From NCBI RefSeq assembly GCF_011065895.1, contig NZ_JAALCR010000011.1, forward strand, positions 62,001 through 126,000: a stretch of 64,000 nt of DNA, given 5' to 3'. The translations under genes were made by a program, and so were the position numbers. This document shows, piece after piece, positions 48,278 to 56,747 of the stretch. This stretch comes from Paludisphaera rhizosphaerae. Lineage in GTDB: Bacteria > Planctomycetota > Planctomycetia > Isosphaerales > Isosphaeraceae. Under the pieces are notes generated by a model. It had not been told where the DNA came from and searched no databases. It saw nothing but the letters and a program-made list of their open reading frames with translations. Within the stretch, counting starts at the first letter, position 1, and every line of letters begins with the position of its first letter.

Positions 48278-49972
48278 ATGGAACCGGAACCGCCCCTCCA
48301 ATCGCGACCCCTCCCGGGCCCGTCGACCTTCGACGCGCCCCAGCGGAGGCTGCGTCGGCGCCGGCTGGGGGATTTCCCAGGGCCGGAGGAAGACCACGCT
48401 CCGATCGGGATCCTCTCCCCGCGTGCGGTCCTCATCGCCCTGGTCGCGCTGGGGATGGTGGCGCGGCTCGTCCGGTACGCCCAGGGAATACCCTTCTGGT
48501 CGGACGAATGTTTCCTGGCGGTCAATTTCATCGACCGTGGCTACCTCGACCTCATGAAGCCCCTCGAGAACGGCCAGGTCTGCCCGCTGCTCTTTCTCTG
48601 GATCGAGCGCACGGCCGTCCTGGCGTTGGGGTATTCGGAGTGGTCGCTGCGACTGTTTCCGCTCGCCTGCGGGCTAGCGTCGGTCGTGCTGTTCGAGCGC
48701 GTGGCCCGTCGCATCCTCACCGGCCCCGCGCTGCTGGCGGCGGTGGGGATCTTCGCGGTGAGCGTCCACCCGATCCGGCACGCGGCCGAGGTCAAGCCCT
48801 ACGCGTCCGACCTCCTCGCCGCCCTCGCGCTGCTCGCCCCGGCAACGGCCTGGCTGATCGATCGCGACGGCCCTCGGCGGCTCTGGCTGTTGCTGTTCGT
48901 GCTCCCCTTCGCGCTGGCGATTTCCAACCCGGCCCTCTTCGTCGCGGCCGGGATTCTGCTTGGCCTGGCGGTCCCGGTCTGGAAGACCGGGCGAGCGGCC
49001 GAACGCCTGGCGCTGGCCTCCTGCGCCGCGGTGTCGATCGGGTCGTTCCTGGTGCTCCACGTCGGCTTCGGCGGCGAACAAAGCGCTGCGGCCATCGAAG
49101 GTCTCAAGCGGTACTGGGCGGCTGGCTTTCCGCCGCTGGACAGGCCGTCGGCCCTTCCGGGCTGGCTCCTCTCGGCGCTGACGGGAAGCGTCTTCGCCTA
49201 TCCGGGAGGCGGCGCGCGAGGGGCGAGTTTCGCGACTTCCCTGGCGTGTCTCGTCGGGGCGATCGCGATGATCCGTCGCGGTCGGCCGGCGCTGGTCGTC
49301 GCCTTGCTCGCCCCGATCGGGCTGAATCTGATCGCCGCGGCTTTGCGACGCTACCCGTTCGGCCCCGAGGCTCGTCTCGCTCAGTACGCCGCTCCGGCGA
49401 TCTGCCTGCTGGCCGGGGCGGGGCTCGGCGCGATGTTCGAGGCGATCCGCCGACCGAGGCTCCGCACCACACTGGTTCGCGTCGGGGTCGTTGCCCTGAT
49501 CTTGTGCGTTCTGCTTCCCCAGGCGGCCAGTTGGCAGCGGCCCTATCGGATGGTCCACGATCGCGAGGCCCGAGATTTCGCCCGGGCGTTCTGGCCCGAG
49601 GTGGGCCGCGACGCCGTCGTCGCCTGCACGTACCTGGACTTCGGCCTCGGCCGCTCCGGGCTCTGGCAGGGGAAACGGGCCTGGTATCTCTGCAACCAAG
49701 CGATCTGTTCGCCCCAGCGCCGGGAGGGCCGGCCTCGGTTCGAGGACGTTTCGGGGGCCCGCCCGCTGCGCTGCGTGGCCTTCGACGAGGATCCTGAAAA
49801 TCCTGAAATGATCGCCTGGCTGGCCCGGATGCAGTCGATCTACGGATTACGTGCCGTCCGATCGATCCCCGTCGCCGGCACGTTCGGCGACGACCCGCGA
49901 ACGATCGTTGAGACCTGGCGAGTTTACGAATTCGCCCCCCTCGCCCAGACGACCCAAAGGATAGCCGAATGA
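48278..49972 (+). CDS. GT-C-type membrane glycosyltransferase (ArnT/PMT-like)
   Basis: 564 residues. After a basic, Pro-rich N-terminus, about ten helices follow (AVLIALVALGMVARLV; LALGYSEWSLRLFPLACGLASVVLF; LWLLLFVLPFALAISNPALFV; and others). Between the first two is IPFWSDECFLAVNFIDRG, with the acidic pair expected for polyprenyl-phosphate-sugar-dependent GT-C enzymes. The C-terminal 110 residues are soluble. It overlaps the next gene by ATGA, and that gene is its paralogue. Probable acceptor: a lipid or surface protein; not determinable. Confidence 0.85.
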   Translation: MEPEPPLQSRPLPGPSTFDAPQRRLRRRRLGDFPGPEEDHAPIGILSPRAVLIALVALGMVARLVRYAQGIPFWSDECFLAVNFIDRGYLDLMKPLENGQVCPLLFLWIERTAVLALGYSEWSLRLFPLACGLASVVLFERVARRILTGPALLAAVGIFAVSVHPIRHAAEVKPYASDLLAALALLAPATAWLIDRDGPRRLWLLLFVLPFALAISNPALFVAAGILLGLAVPVWKTGRAAERLALASCAAVSIGSFLVLHVGFGGEQSAAAIEGLKRYWAAGFPPLDRPSALPGWLLSALTGSVFAYPGGGARGASFATSLACLVGAIAMIRRGRPALVVALLAPIGLNLIAAALRRYPFGPEARLAQYAAPAICLLAGAGLGAMFEAIRRPRLRTTLVRVGVVALILCVLLPQAASWQRPYRMVHDREARDFARAFWPEVGRDAVVACTYLDFGLGRSGLWQGKRAWYLCNQAICSPQRREGRPRFEDVSGARPLRCVAFDEDPENPEMIAWLARMQSIYGLRAVRSIPVAGTFGDDPRTIVETWRVYEFAPLAQTTQRIAE

Positions 49973-51645
49973 GCACCGACGCTCCGTCGACGACGCCCGA
50001 CACTCCGCTCGCGCCCCTTCGAATCGGCGCCGGCTCGGAAGCCGACGACCGCTGGTTCGAGCGTGTGAGCTGGATGCTCGTGGCTCTCGGCGTGGCCGTC
50101 CGACTGGTCCGGTTCCTGGTGGACTACCCCATCTGGCACGACGAGGCGTTCCTGGCCGCGAGCCTCTGGGATCGGAACTTCCTCGAGTTGGCCCGACCGC
50201 TGGAGTACGGACAGGTCGCCCCCTGGATGTTCCTGGTGATCGAGCGGCTGTTCGTCCTCGCGCTGGGTTACAACGAGTTGACCCTCCGCCTCTTCCCGAC
50301 GCTCTGCAGCATCGCGAGCGTCGTCGTCTTTCGGCATCTTGCGTCGCGGGTCGTCCGGGGCTGGGGGCTTGTGCTGGCGACCGGGATCCTGGCGGCGGCC
50401 TGGTATCCGATCCGCCACGGGAACGAGATCAAGCCCTACGGTTCGGACCTTCTGGCCGCGCTTCTGATCCTGACCTTCGCCGTTGAATACCTGCGACGGC
50501 CGGAATCCGCCCGATGGTGGTGGATCGGCGCGGCGGCTCTTCCGTTGCTGCTGGCGGTTTCCTATCCGGCCGTTTTCGTCGCCGGCGGCGTGGTCGCGGC
50601 GGCGGCCCCGGCGATCCTCCTGCGGGGGAACAACCGCGTCCGGGTCGCCTGGACGGCTTACGGCGCGGTGCTCCTGGCGTCGTTCCTCACCATCTACCTG
50701 GCGGCGACCTCCGCGCAGCAGCAGGCGATGGGGACGCACTATCGCGAGGGCTACTGGAAGGAGTCGTTCCCGCCGCTCGACCAGCCGGCCTGGATCCCCG
50801 TCTGGTTGATTGACCAGCACGCCGGAAACCTCATGGCGTATCCGGTCGGCGAGCGCAAGGGGGGGAGTTCGGGAACCCTGATCTGCGCACTGGTCGGCCT
50901 GCTGGCGCTTTGGCGTTCGGGCCGGAAGACCCTGGCCGCGACACTGACGGCCCCGTTCGCCCTGGGGATCGTCGCGGCCTTCCTCGGCAAGTATCCCTAC
51001 GGGGGCGAGGCGCGGATCGTGCAATATCTGGCACCTTCGGCCTGTTTAGCGGCCGGGCTGGGAATGGCCGTCGCGGCCTCTCGGATCCGACGGCCGAGTC
51101 TCGCGGCGCGGGTGCCGAGGCTCTTGCTGACGGCGATGGTCCTCCTGGCGGTGGGTCTGATGGTCAAGGACCTGGCGATGCCCTACCGCGTCTACAAGGA
51201 CGTGCACGCCCGCGAATTCGCCCGCTCGTTCTGGACCGAGCAGGCGCGCGACGCCGACCTGGCCTGTCTCAAGGCGGACTTCGGCCGGGAGATTGAGGCC
51301 CACACCTGGGAAGCAGGGATGTCGGCCGTTTATCTGTTCCACCAACGGCTTTACTCGCCCCGACACCGCGAGAAGATTCCGTTCCAGCCCGATCCCTCCC
51401 AGTGGACCGACGCCCATCCCTTGCGGGTCGTCCTCTTCCGCGATTACGAGGCCGAGGATCCGGCGGTCCGCGAATGGCTGGCGGAGATGGGCCGGGAGTA
51501 CGAACTCCGGAACTCGCAGTCGTTCGTCGTCGATCCGGCCTCCTCGCGCGAGTCGTGGCTCCGCGACGCTTACGGCGTCTTCGACTTCGTTCCCCGCGGC
51601 GACGCTCGCGCAGCGGATCGGGGCGGCGATGCAAGGCGTTTATGA
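49969..51645 (+). CDS. GT-C-type membrane glycosyltransferase, second paralogue
   Basis: 558 residues, starting by ATGA overlap. It aligns along its length with the preceding protein: PIWHDEAFLAASLWDRN replaces PFWSDECFLAVNFIDRG, and ALGYNELTLRLFPTLCSIAS and IKPYGSDLLAALLILTF match ALGYSEWSLRLFPLACGLAS and VKPYASDLLAALALLAP. The conserved acidic pair is kept. The soluble C-terminus has FSR-type and DYEAEDP elements. Tandem duplication followed by divergence is the simplest reading, with possible different sugar donors or acceptors. Confidence 0.85.
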   Translation: MSTDAPSTTPDTPLAPLRIGAGSEADDRWFERVSWMLVALGVAVRLVRFLVDYPIWHDEAFLAASLWDRNFLELARPLEYGQVAPWMFLVIERLFVLALGYNELTLRLFPTLCSIASVVVFRHLASRVVRGWGLVLATGILAAAWYPIRHGNEIKPYGSDLLAALLILTFAVEYLRRPESARWWWIGAAALPLLLAVSYPAVFVAGGVVAAAAPAILLRGNNRVRVAWTAYGAVLLASFLTIYLAATSAQQQAMGTHYREGYWKESFPPLDQPAWIPVWLIDQHAGNLMAYPVGERKGGSSGTLICALVGLLALWRSGRKTLAATLTAPFALGIVAAFLGKYPYGGEARIVQYLAPSACLAAGLGMAVAASRIRRPSLAARVPRLLLTAMVLLAVGLMVKDLAMPYRVYKDVHAREFARSFWTEQARDADLACLKADFGREIEAHTWEAGMSAVYLFHQRLYSPRHREKIPFQPDPSQWTDAHPLRVVLFRDYEAEDPAVREWLAEMGREYELRNSQSFVVDPASSRESWLRDAYGVFDFVPRGDARAADRGGDARRL

Positions 51646-51790
51646 ATCGAAAACGGAACTCTTCGGTCTGTTCAACAGGCCGCCGTCAAGATAAGCTGGA
51701 GAGTGAAGTGAGCGTGAAGGAACCGCCGCAAGGCTTTTCCTTCGCGACTCGAGGCCGACGATATCACAATTCGACGTGACGGGGTTCGCC

Positions 51791-52108
51791 ATGCGCCTGG
51801 AGGCTGTCATCCTTCCGGAGCTGGGGACTGATCCCGACATGCCGATCATCGTCAGCCACTGGTACGCCGCGCGGGGGTCGCACGTCCTGGAAGGCGAGCG
51901 CCTGGTCGAGATTTCGGCCGGCCCGCTGATCTTCGACGTCTCCGCGCCCGCGACCGGGCGCCTCGTGGAGATCCGCGGTCGAGAGGACGACCTGGTGACA
52001 CCGGGATCCATCCTCGGCTACGTCGATCCGATCGAGGAGCAGGACGGTGGCGGCGAGGGGTCGGGCCGCAACGGGGGTTCCGGCGGTCGCGGCGAAGTCA
52101 CGCGCTAG
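51791..52108 (+). CDS. Biotin/lipoyl-like domain protein lacking the modification lysine
   Basis: 105 residues from MRLEAVILPE (GTG five codons earlier possible). It has the hammerhead fold pattern: ILPELG, VSHWYAARGSHVLEGERLVEI, then IFDVSAPATGRLVEI and a glycine-rich tail. At the hairpin where family members have a DKA/MKM lysine, this protein reads SAGPLIF, so it cannot be lipoylated or biotinylated in the usual way. It could be a decoy or a structural subunit. No 2-oxoacid dehydrogenase genes are next to it. Confidence 0.7.
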   Translation: MRLEAVILPELGTDPDMPIIVSHWYAARGSHVLEGERLVEISAGPLIFDVSAPATGRLVEIRGREDDLVTPGSILGYVDPIEEQDGGGEGSGRNGGSGGRGEVTR

Positions 52109-52127
52109 GGTAGGTCGCCGCCGGAAA

Positions 52128-52631
52128 ATGACGACGTTTCACGAACGATCCGCTGGCGTCATCCCCTTCCATCGCGGAGAAGGCCTGGTCTACAGGTTCC
52201 TGGTCCTGCACTCCGCGACGGTGCGGAACCCGCGCGCCAAGTGGGAGTTCCCCAAGGGGGGCGTCGAGGCCGGCGAGACTCCGCGCCAGGCCGCCGGTCG
52301 TGAGTTCCAGGAAGAGACCAGCCTCCCCGACTGGACGTTCCGTGAGGGCTTCGAACGCAGCCTCTCTTACACCTACATCCGCCGAGGCCGCAAGGTCGTC
52401 AAGACCGTCACGTACTTCGTCGTCGACGTCCGCGACCCCATCGAGCCCACCCGCTCCGCCGAGCACATGGAAGACCCCCACGGCCACTGGTTCCACTGGG
52501 GGACCTTCGACGAGATCAACCGCCTCCTCTACCACACCAAGATCCGCCAGGTCTTCGCCGAGGCCAAGGCCTGGATCGAAAAAGCCGACGAGCCCCCTCC
52601 TCCGGCTGAAGCTCTCGTCACCGGTTCTTGA
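52128..52631 (+). CDS. Nudix hydrolase
   Basis: 167 residues from MTTFHERSAG. The Nudix box is at about 44-66: GGVEAGETPRQAAGREFQEE (then TSL, where the usual Gly is Ser). The Ap4A-type opening (SAGVIPFHRGEGLVYRFLVL; KWEFPKGG) suggests a diadenosine-polyphosphate or (d)NTP hydrolase. It lies 19 bases after the lipoyl-like gene, so the two may be co-transcribed. Substrate unproven. Confidence 0.88.
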   Translation: MTTFHERSAGVIPFHRGEGLVYRFLVLHSATVRNPRAKWEFPKGGVEAGETPRQAAGREFQEETSLPDWTFREGFERSLSYTYIRRGRKVVKTVTYFVVDVRDPIEPTRSAEHMEDPHGHWFHWGTFDEINRLLYHTKIRQVFAEAKAWIEKADEPPPPAEALVTGS

Positions 52632-52719
52632 CCGCCTTCAATCCCGCATTTACCATCCCGACAGCCGGCGTCGTGCCGCAAGCGAGCGATGCGACTTTGA
52701 TGACTGAAGGGGGCCTGTG

Positions 52720-52932
52720 ATGTCTTCCGTGCCGATCGAAGACCGTCTGGCCGCGCTCGAACGCGACATGGCCCGCCTCAAAGCGCAGGTGGCACGAGAT
52801 GATCGCCCATGGTGGGACGCCGTCGCTGGGACGTTCGCCGACGATCCGATCTACGACCAGATCGTCCAGCTAGGCCGCGAGTACCGAGAGTCGCTGAGGA
52901 CCAAACGGCCCCGAGCTGGAAGGAAACCCTGA
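52720..52932 (+). CDS. Probable antitoxin of a VapBC-like pair
   Basis: 70 residues from the ATG after AAGGGGG (an in-frame GTG lies immediately upstream). An N-terminal coiled coil (IEDRLAALERDMARLKAQV) is followed by a Trp/Asp-rich segment (RPWWDAVAGTFADDPIYDQI) that usually contacts a PIN toxin. It ends one base before the PIN gene. No DNA-binding fold is evident, unlike classic VapB; some cyanobacterial and planctomycete PIN antitoxins share this layout (recalled). Confidence 0.7.
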   Translation: MSSVPIEDRLAALERDMARLKAQVARDDRPWWDAVAGTFADDPIYDQIVQLGREYRESLRTKRPRAGRKP

Positions 52933-52933
52933 G

Positions 52934-53356
52934 GTGTTCATCCTGGACACCGACCATTTCTCGTTTCTCCAACAAGTTCACAGCACCGCGTCTTCCAGGC
53001 TGCGGGCCAGGTTGCAGGAGCAGGAGACGTCCGCAGCCGTCACCATCATCTCCCTCGAGGAACAATCCCGAGGATGGCTGGCCTATATCAAGAAGGCTCG
53101 TAACCTCGACGCCCAGGTGGACGCCTATGCCCGTCTGAGGCGTATGCACGAGAACTTCTGCCGTGTCCCGATCCTCGATTTCGACGATATGGCCGCCGTT
53201 GAATACGGCCGACTCAAACGCTCATTTCCGCGCACAGGATCTATGGACCTCAAGATCGCCGCCATCGCCATCACTCGAGAGGCGGTCCTGCTCACCCGGA
53301 ATCGAGCCGACTTCGACAACATCCCTGGACTGATGATCGACGACTGGTCCGTCTGA
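52934..53356 (+). CDS. PIN-domain toxin (VapC-like)
   Basis: 140 residues from GTG. The acidic PIN set is complete: Asp5 (FILDTDHF), Glu42 (VTIISLEEQ), Asp105 (TGSMDLKIAAIA) and Asp126 (RNRADF). PIN toxins are Mg-dependent RNases that target tRNA or rRNA. It follows a small coiled-coil gene with one base between. The spacing supports translational coupling with that antitoxin. Confidence 0.88.
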   Translation: MFILDTDHFSFLQQVHSTASSRLRARLQEQETSAAVTIISLEEQSRGWLAYIKKARNLDAQVDAYARLRRMHENFCRVPILDFDDMAAVEYGRLKRSFPRTGSMDLKIAAIAITREAVLLTRNRADFDNIPGLMIDDWSV

Positions 53357-53422
53357 CAGACTGATCCTCGCAGTTCTGCTGGAACCGTTTGCCAGGCCTC
53401 CAGGAGGCTTGTCGGATTCGGC

Positions 53423-53719
53423 TTAGCTTGTCCTGGGTGTCTCAAGGAGTCCGAGGGCGGCAATTTCCTCGACGAACCGATCGTATGTAGGCTCGGGGAT
53501 GCCTTCGATCTCGAAGATCAATTCGTGATACCACGGGTTGTCGTGGCTGGAGTCAGTGCTGAAGCGGTGGCGAAATTGGTTCGGATATTCCGAGACGATC
53601 CGAAGGGCATAGACGAGGTCATCACCAGCATCGTCGAGGTTGTCACTGCCATAGACTCGTCTGATCGTGCGGTAGGGGATTCGGATCGCTCGCCATGTGT
53701 ATCGATCCGGGCGAGGCAT
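53423..53719 (-). CDS. Small acidic hypothetical protein
   Basis: 98 residues, with GGAGA eight bases before the ATG. The sequence is polar with aromatic residues (RYTWRAIRIPYRTIRRVYGS; YALRIVSEYPNQFRHRF; WYHELIFEIEGIP) and has no membrane helix or known motif. It converges with the PIN toxin gene. Real by SD and composition, unknown in function. Confidence 0.6.
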   Translation of the reverse strand: MPRPDRYTWRAIRIPYRTIRRVYGSDNLDDAGDDLVYALRIVSEYPNQFRHRFSTDSSHDNPWYHELIFEIEGIPEPTYDRFVEEIAALGLLETPRTS

Positions 53720-53742
53720 AACGAGAGTTCTCCGCTTAAGTC

Positions 53743-53765
53743 GTGATCAGATTCTGTTATCACGG
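53743..53765. promoter_or_regulatory. Inverted repeat CGTGAT-N11-ATCACG
   Basis: Six-base perfect arms, 11-base spacer, in the divergent gap between the small acidic gene (starts 53719, leftward) and the dipeptidase gene (starts 53954). A possible operator. Confidence 0.3.
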
Positions 53766-53953
53766 ATTCGGAGGTGACGCGTCGCGAATCGGGGCCTCTC
53801 AGTAGTAAACGACTCGCCTTTGCCCAGCGCACGGGAGGGGAACCGGTATATGTCCAAGGACCGGTTAACATACGGCAGCCTGCCGTCTCTCGAATAGGAC
53901 TTCGACGAGTCTTCTCCTCCACGTCATCCTCACGATACGGAACGAAACCCTCG

Positions 53954-55351
53954 ATGATTCCTCTTCCTGAATCGGTCTCGGACGCCGCGAATCCCTCTCA
54001 TGATTCCTCCCGGCGCATGTTTCTCAAGACGGCCGGCGCAGCGACGATATTATCGAGACGACGGCAGGCCGACGCCGCGGAAGGCCGGGCCCAGGAAGCT
54101 GACGCCAAGCTTCCGGCGGGTGGCGATCCGCTGATGGCTTCGGACCACCCGGGGATCGCCAGGGCCCGCGATGAGGCGCTCGAGGTCCTGAAACCGACGC
54201 CGGCCCAGTTGCAGCGAGGGCTGGAGCTGCACCGCGACTGCCTGGTGTTCGACGCCTACGGCTTCGCTCCGCGAGCGGCCATCGATGGGGCCGCGATGGC
54301 CCAGGCCGAGGCGGAGGGGGCGTCCGACGCCGAACTCAACCTCCTGCGGCAGGAAATGGCGATGACCCGCCCGGCGCTCGTGGCCCAGGAACGGGAAGAG
54401 TTCCTGAACGCCATGAAGGTCGCGGGCGTCGCCTGCATCTTCCAGAATGCCGGCGAGGAAAGCTCCGATCCGCTCGTGCTGATGAAGCGACTGGCCCACT
54501 TCACCTACCTGGGCGACATGATGCGCGGCGGTCTCGCGCGAGCGACGCTTCCGGAAGACATCGAAGCCGCGAGGGCCGCGGGTCGGCATTGCCTGTACCT
54601 GACGGGCAACGGGGTCCCGCTGGCCGGTCACTCGACCAGCATGCAGGCGGACCTCGGATTCGTGCGGCTCTTCTTCCAGCTCGGCATCCGCATGATGCAC
54701 GTCACCTACAACCGCCGCAACCTGCTGGGCGACGGCTGCGCCGAGGCGGCCAACGGCGGTCTGAGCGACTTCGGCCGCGCGGCCGTCAAGGAGATGAACC
54801 GACTGGGGGTGATCGTCGACGTGGCCCACAGCGGCTGGCGGACCAGCCTCGAAGCGGCCCAGGCTTCGACGAAGCCGATGGTGGCCAGCCACACCACCTG
54901 CGCGGGGGTCCATTCCCACATCCGTTCCAAGCCCGACGAAGTCATCCGGGCGATCTGCGACACGGGAGGCCTGGTCGGCATCTGCTGCATCCCCGACTTC
55001 CTGGCCGGCAACGGCGACATCGCCCGCCTGGTGGATCACATTGACTACGTGGTCAAGAAGTTCGGCGCTGACCACGTCGCGATCGGCACCGACGCGGCCC
55101 ATGAGTCGCGTTATGCGGCGGCCGAGAACGCCAAGGTGAAATCCCGAGGCCGCCGCCGCGCCCCGTTCGCGTCCCTCTGGCCCGAGGGTGCGCTTGGGGG
55201 CAACTGGCCTCGCGCCCGGCCCCTCGCCTGGACGAACTGGCCCCTCTTCACCGTCGCGATGGTCCAACGCGGCTACACCGACGACCAGATCCGAAAAATC
55301 CTCGGCGGAAACATTCTGAGGGTCTGCAAGGACGTGCTCGTGAAGTCCTGA
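53954..55351 (+). CDS. Divergent M19-like membrane dipeptidase, Tat-type N-terminus
   Basis: 465 residues from MIPLPESVSD; no strong SD is visible and 60 upstream codons are open but unlike the rest. SSRRMFLKTAG suggests Tat export. The TIM-barrel signatures are present: DLGFVRLFFQLGIRMMHVTYN, DVAHSGWRTSLEA (His292), VASHTTCAGVHSH (His313) and GADHVAIGTDAAH. The first HxD metal motif is replaced by DAYG (100-103), and the Glu of the EGG-type loop reads GNG (about 218). Three of five zinc ligands therefore appear missing. Renal dipeptidases cleave dipeptides; this protein may be non-catalytic or use another metal. Confidence 0.8.
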   Translation: MIPLPESVSDAANPSHDSSRRMFLKTAGAATILSRRRQADAAEGRAQEADAKLPAGGDPLMASDHPGIARARDEALEVLKPTPAQLQRGLELHRDCLVFDAYGFAPRAAIDGAAMAQAEAEGASDAELNLLRQEMAMTRPALVAQEREEFLNAMKVAGVACIFQNAGEESSDPLVLMKRLAHFTYLGDMMRGGLARATLPEDIEAARAAGRHCLYLTGNGVPLAGHSTSMQADLGFVRLFFQLGIRMMHVTYNRRNLLGDGCAEAANGGLSDFGRAAVKEMNRLGVIVDVAHSGWRTSLEAAQASTKPMVASHTTCAGVHSHIRSKPDEVIRAICDTGGLVGICCIPDFLAGNGDIARLVDHIDYVVKKFGADHVAIGTDAAHESRYAAAENAKVKSRGRRRAPFASLWPEGALGGNWPRARPLAWTNWPLFTVAMVQRGYTDDQIRKILGGNILRVCKDVLVKS

Positions 55352-55578
55352 GACAGATCCGACTTGAGGCGAGCTTGGAACCGGCGCCCGCTCCCGACAA
55401 CCCGAGCCTGCTCGGCCGGGTTCTCGCGGAGGAAGTCTCCCGACCCTTACGACCAATGCCTCGACCAGCGGAATCGGCCGGGGTCCTCCATCGTACCGAA
55501 ACTCGGTGAGTAGCGTATCGATATAGAGGCGGCCTCTTTTTTTCGATTCGGCGGCCTCATCCGCGTTCCTCGGGTGCC

Positions 55579-55600
55579 ATGGCCACGCTTGCGTGGCCAT
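55579..55600. repeat. Palindrome ATGGCCACGCTTGCGTGGCCAT, left copy
   Basis: Perfect 9-10-base arms around TT/AA (GGCCACGC-TT-GCGTGGCC core). The left flank CGGGTGCC and right flank GAACCGACG match the reverse complement of the copy at 55841. Confidence 0.75.
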
Positions 55601-55840
55601 GAACCGACGAGGGACCCACCACCAGGCGTTGCCCCATCCCCCCGGGACCAAGGGGGGACGAAACGCCCGGGGAAAGACGACGTTTCTCGACGATCGAAGC
55701 CAACTCCGTCAATCGACGCAAACTCATTAAACAAAATCACTTACCAGCGACAAAACGGACCATGAAGTGCGACGACCGAACCCATTTCGGACCCAATCCC
55801 GATTGTGGCTCGTCGGTCTCGCGAACAACCGACGGCGGTT

Positions 55841-55864
55841 CATGGCCACGCAAGCGTGGCCATG
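55841..55864. repeat. Palindrome, right copy (inverted)
   Basis: CATGGCCACGC-AA-GCGTGGCCATG. Flanking GACGGCGGTT and CCACCCG are the inverse of the left copy's flanks, so about 38 bases are shared in inverted orientation, roughly 240 bp apart. Confidence 0.75.
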
Positions 55865-56063
55865 CCACCCGATATGAGCGATCGGCGGAAGAGTTGCCGA
55901 ACGAAGCCACCGTCAGGACCTGGGAAATGAGTCCCCAACTCAATAATCGAAAAGCACTTGCGTCCGACGGCTTCGATGCACGTTGTGCGCAAACGAAGCC
56001 GCCGGGCGCAGGCTCGCCTTCGATGGGAATCACGGATAGGATGCCTTCCAGGAGGATCCCGAC

Positions 56064-56747
56064 GTGACGCACAAGGACACGGTGGACGACACAACCCGAC
56101 TTCGGCCGCATCCCGGCTTCTTCCTCGTCTTCGAAGGGCCCGACGGCGGCGGGAAGTCGACCCAGGCGGCGCGGACGATCGAGTGGCTGCGTGAAGAGGG
56201 CTTCGACGTCGTCGCCTGCCGCGACCCCGGGGGGACCAACCTGGGCGAGCGGCTCCGTACCGTGATCCTCTCCGACGAATCGGTCCACCCGACGATGCGG
56301 GCCGAGATGCTCCTTTACATGGCCAGCCGCGCCCAACTCGTCGACGAGGTGATCCGGCCGGCCCTGGCGGCGGGACGGATCGTCGTCTCCGACCGGTTCG
56401 TCCTCTCCAACATCATCTATCAGGGTGTGGCCGGAGGACTATCCGTCGACGAGATCGCGGATGTCGGATTGGTCGCGACGGGGGGGCTGATGCCCGACCT
56501 GACCCTCCTGCTGGACGTTCCGCAGGAGGTCGCCCGCTCTCGGACCGGCCCCGCCCGCGACCGGATCGAGAAACGGCCGGCCGAGTATCAGGACCGCGTC
56601 CGTGCGGGGTTTCTCCTCGCACCGGCGGATCGTTCCATGTATTCGAGCCCGCTGACCGTGATCGATGGCGGCCTCGAAGCCGACGCCGTCTTCGCCCTCA
56701 TCCGGAAGGAGGTCCAGGATGCCCTGGCACTCGATCCGCGGCCATGA
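56064..56747 (+). CDS. tmk: Thymidylate kinase
   Basis: 227 residues from GTG, with AGGAGG eight bases upstream. P-loop FEGPDGGGKST (24-33), the DRFVLSN segment (DR(Y/F/H) motif) and the LID-region Arg residues (ARSRTGPARDRIEKR) identify dTMP kinase, which makes dTDP for DNA synthesis. An N-terminal extension of about 18 residues is unusual but short. It overlaps holB by 29 bp, a pairing common in bacteria. Confidence 0.95.
   Translation: MTHKDTVDDTTRLRPHPGFFLVFEGPDGGGKSTQAARTIEWLREEGFDVVACRDPGGTNLGERLRTVILSDESVHPTMRAEMLLYMASRAQLVDEVIRPALAAGRIVVSDRFVLSNIIYQGVAGGLSVDEIADVGLVATGGLMPDLTLLLDVPQEVARSRTGPARDRIEKRPAEYQDRVRAGFLLAPADRSMYSSPLTVIDGGLEADAVFALIRKEVQDALALDPRP

Larger units (their letters stand above)
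55352..56063. other. 712-bp repeat-bearing gap
   Basis: No supported gene. It contains two inverted copies of a palindromic element (55579-55600, 55841-55864) and several GAAGCC-type words (CGAACGAAGCC near 55895, AAACGAAGCC near 55999) also seen at 4200-4560. Confidence 0.5.

Noticed and set aside
54050-55651. 533-codon open frame opposite the dipeptidase
   Set aside because: The + strand has the M19-like motifs; the antisense product is compositionally unlike a protein.
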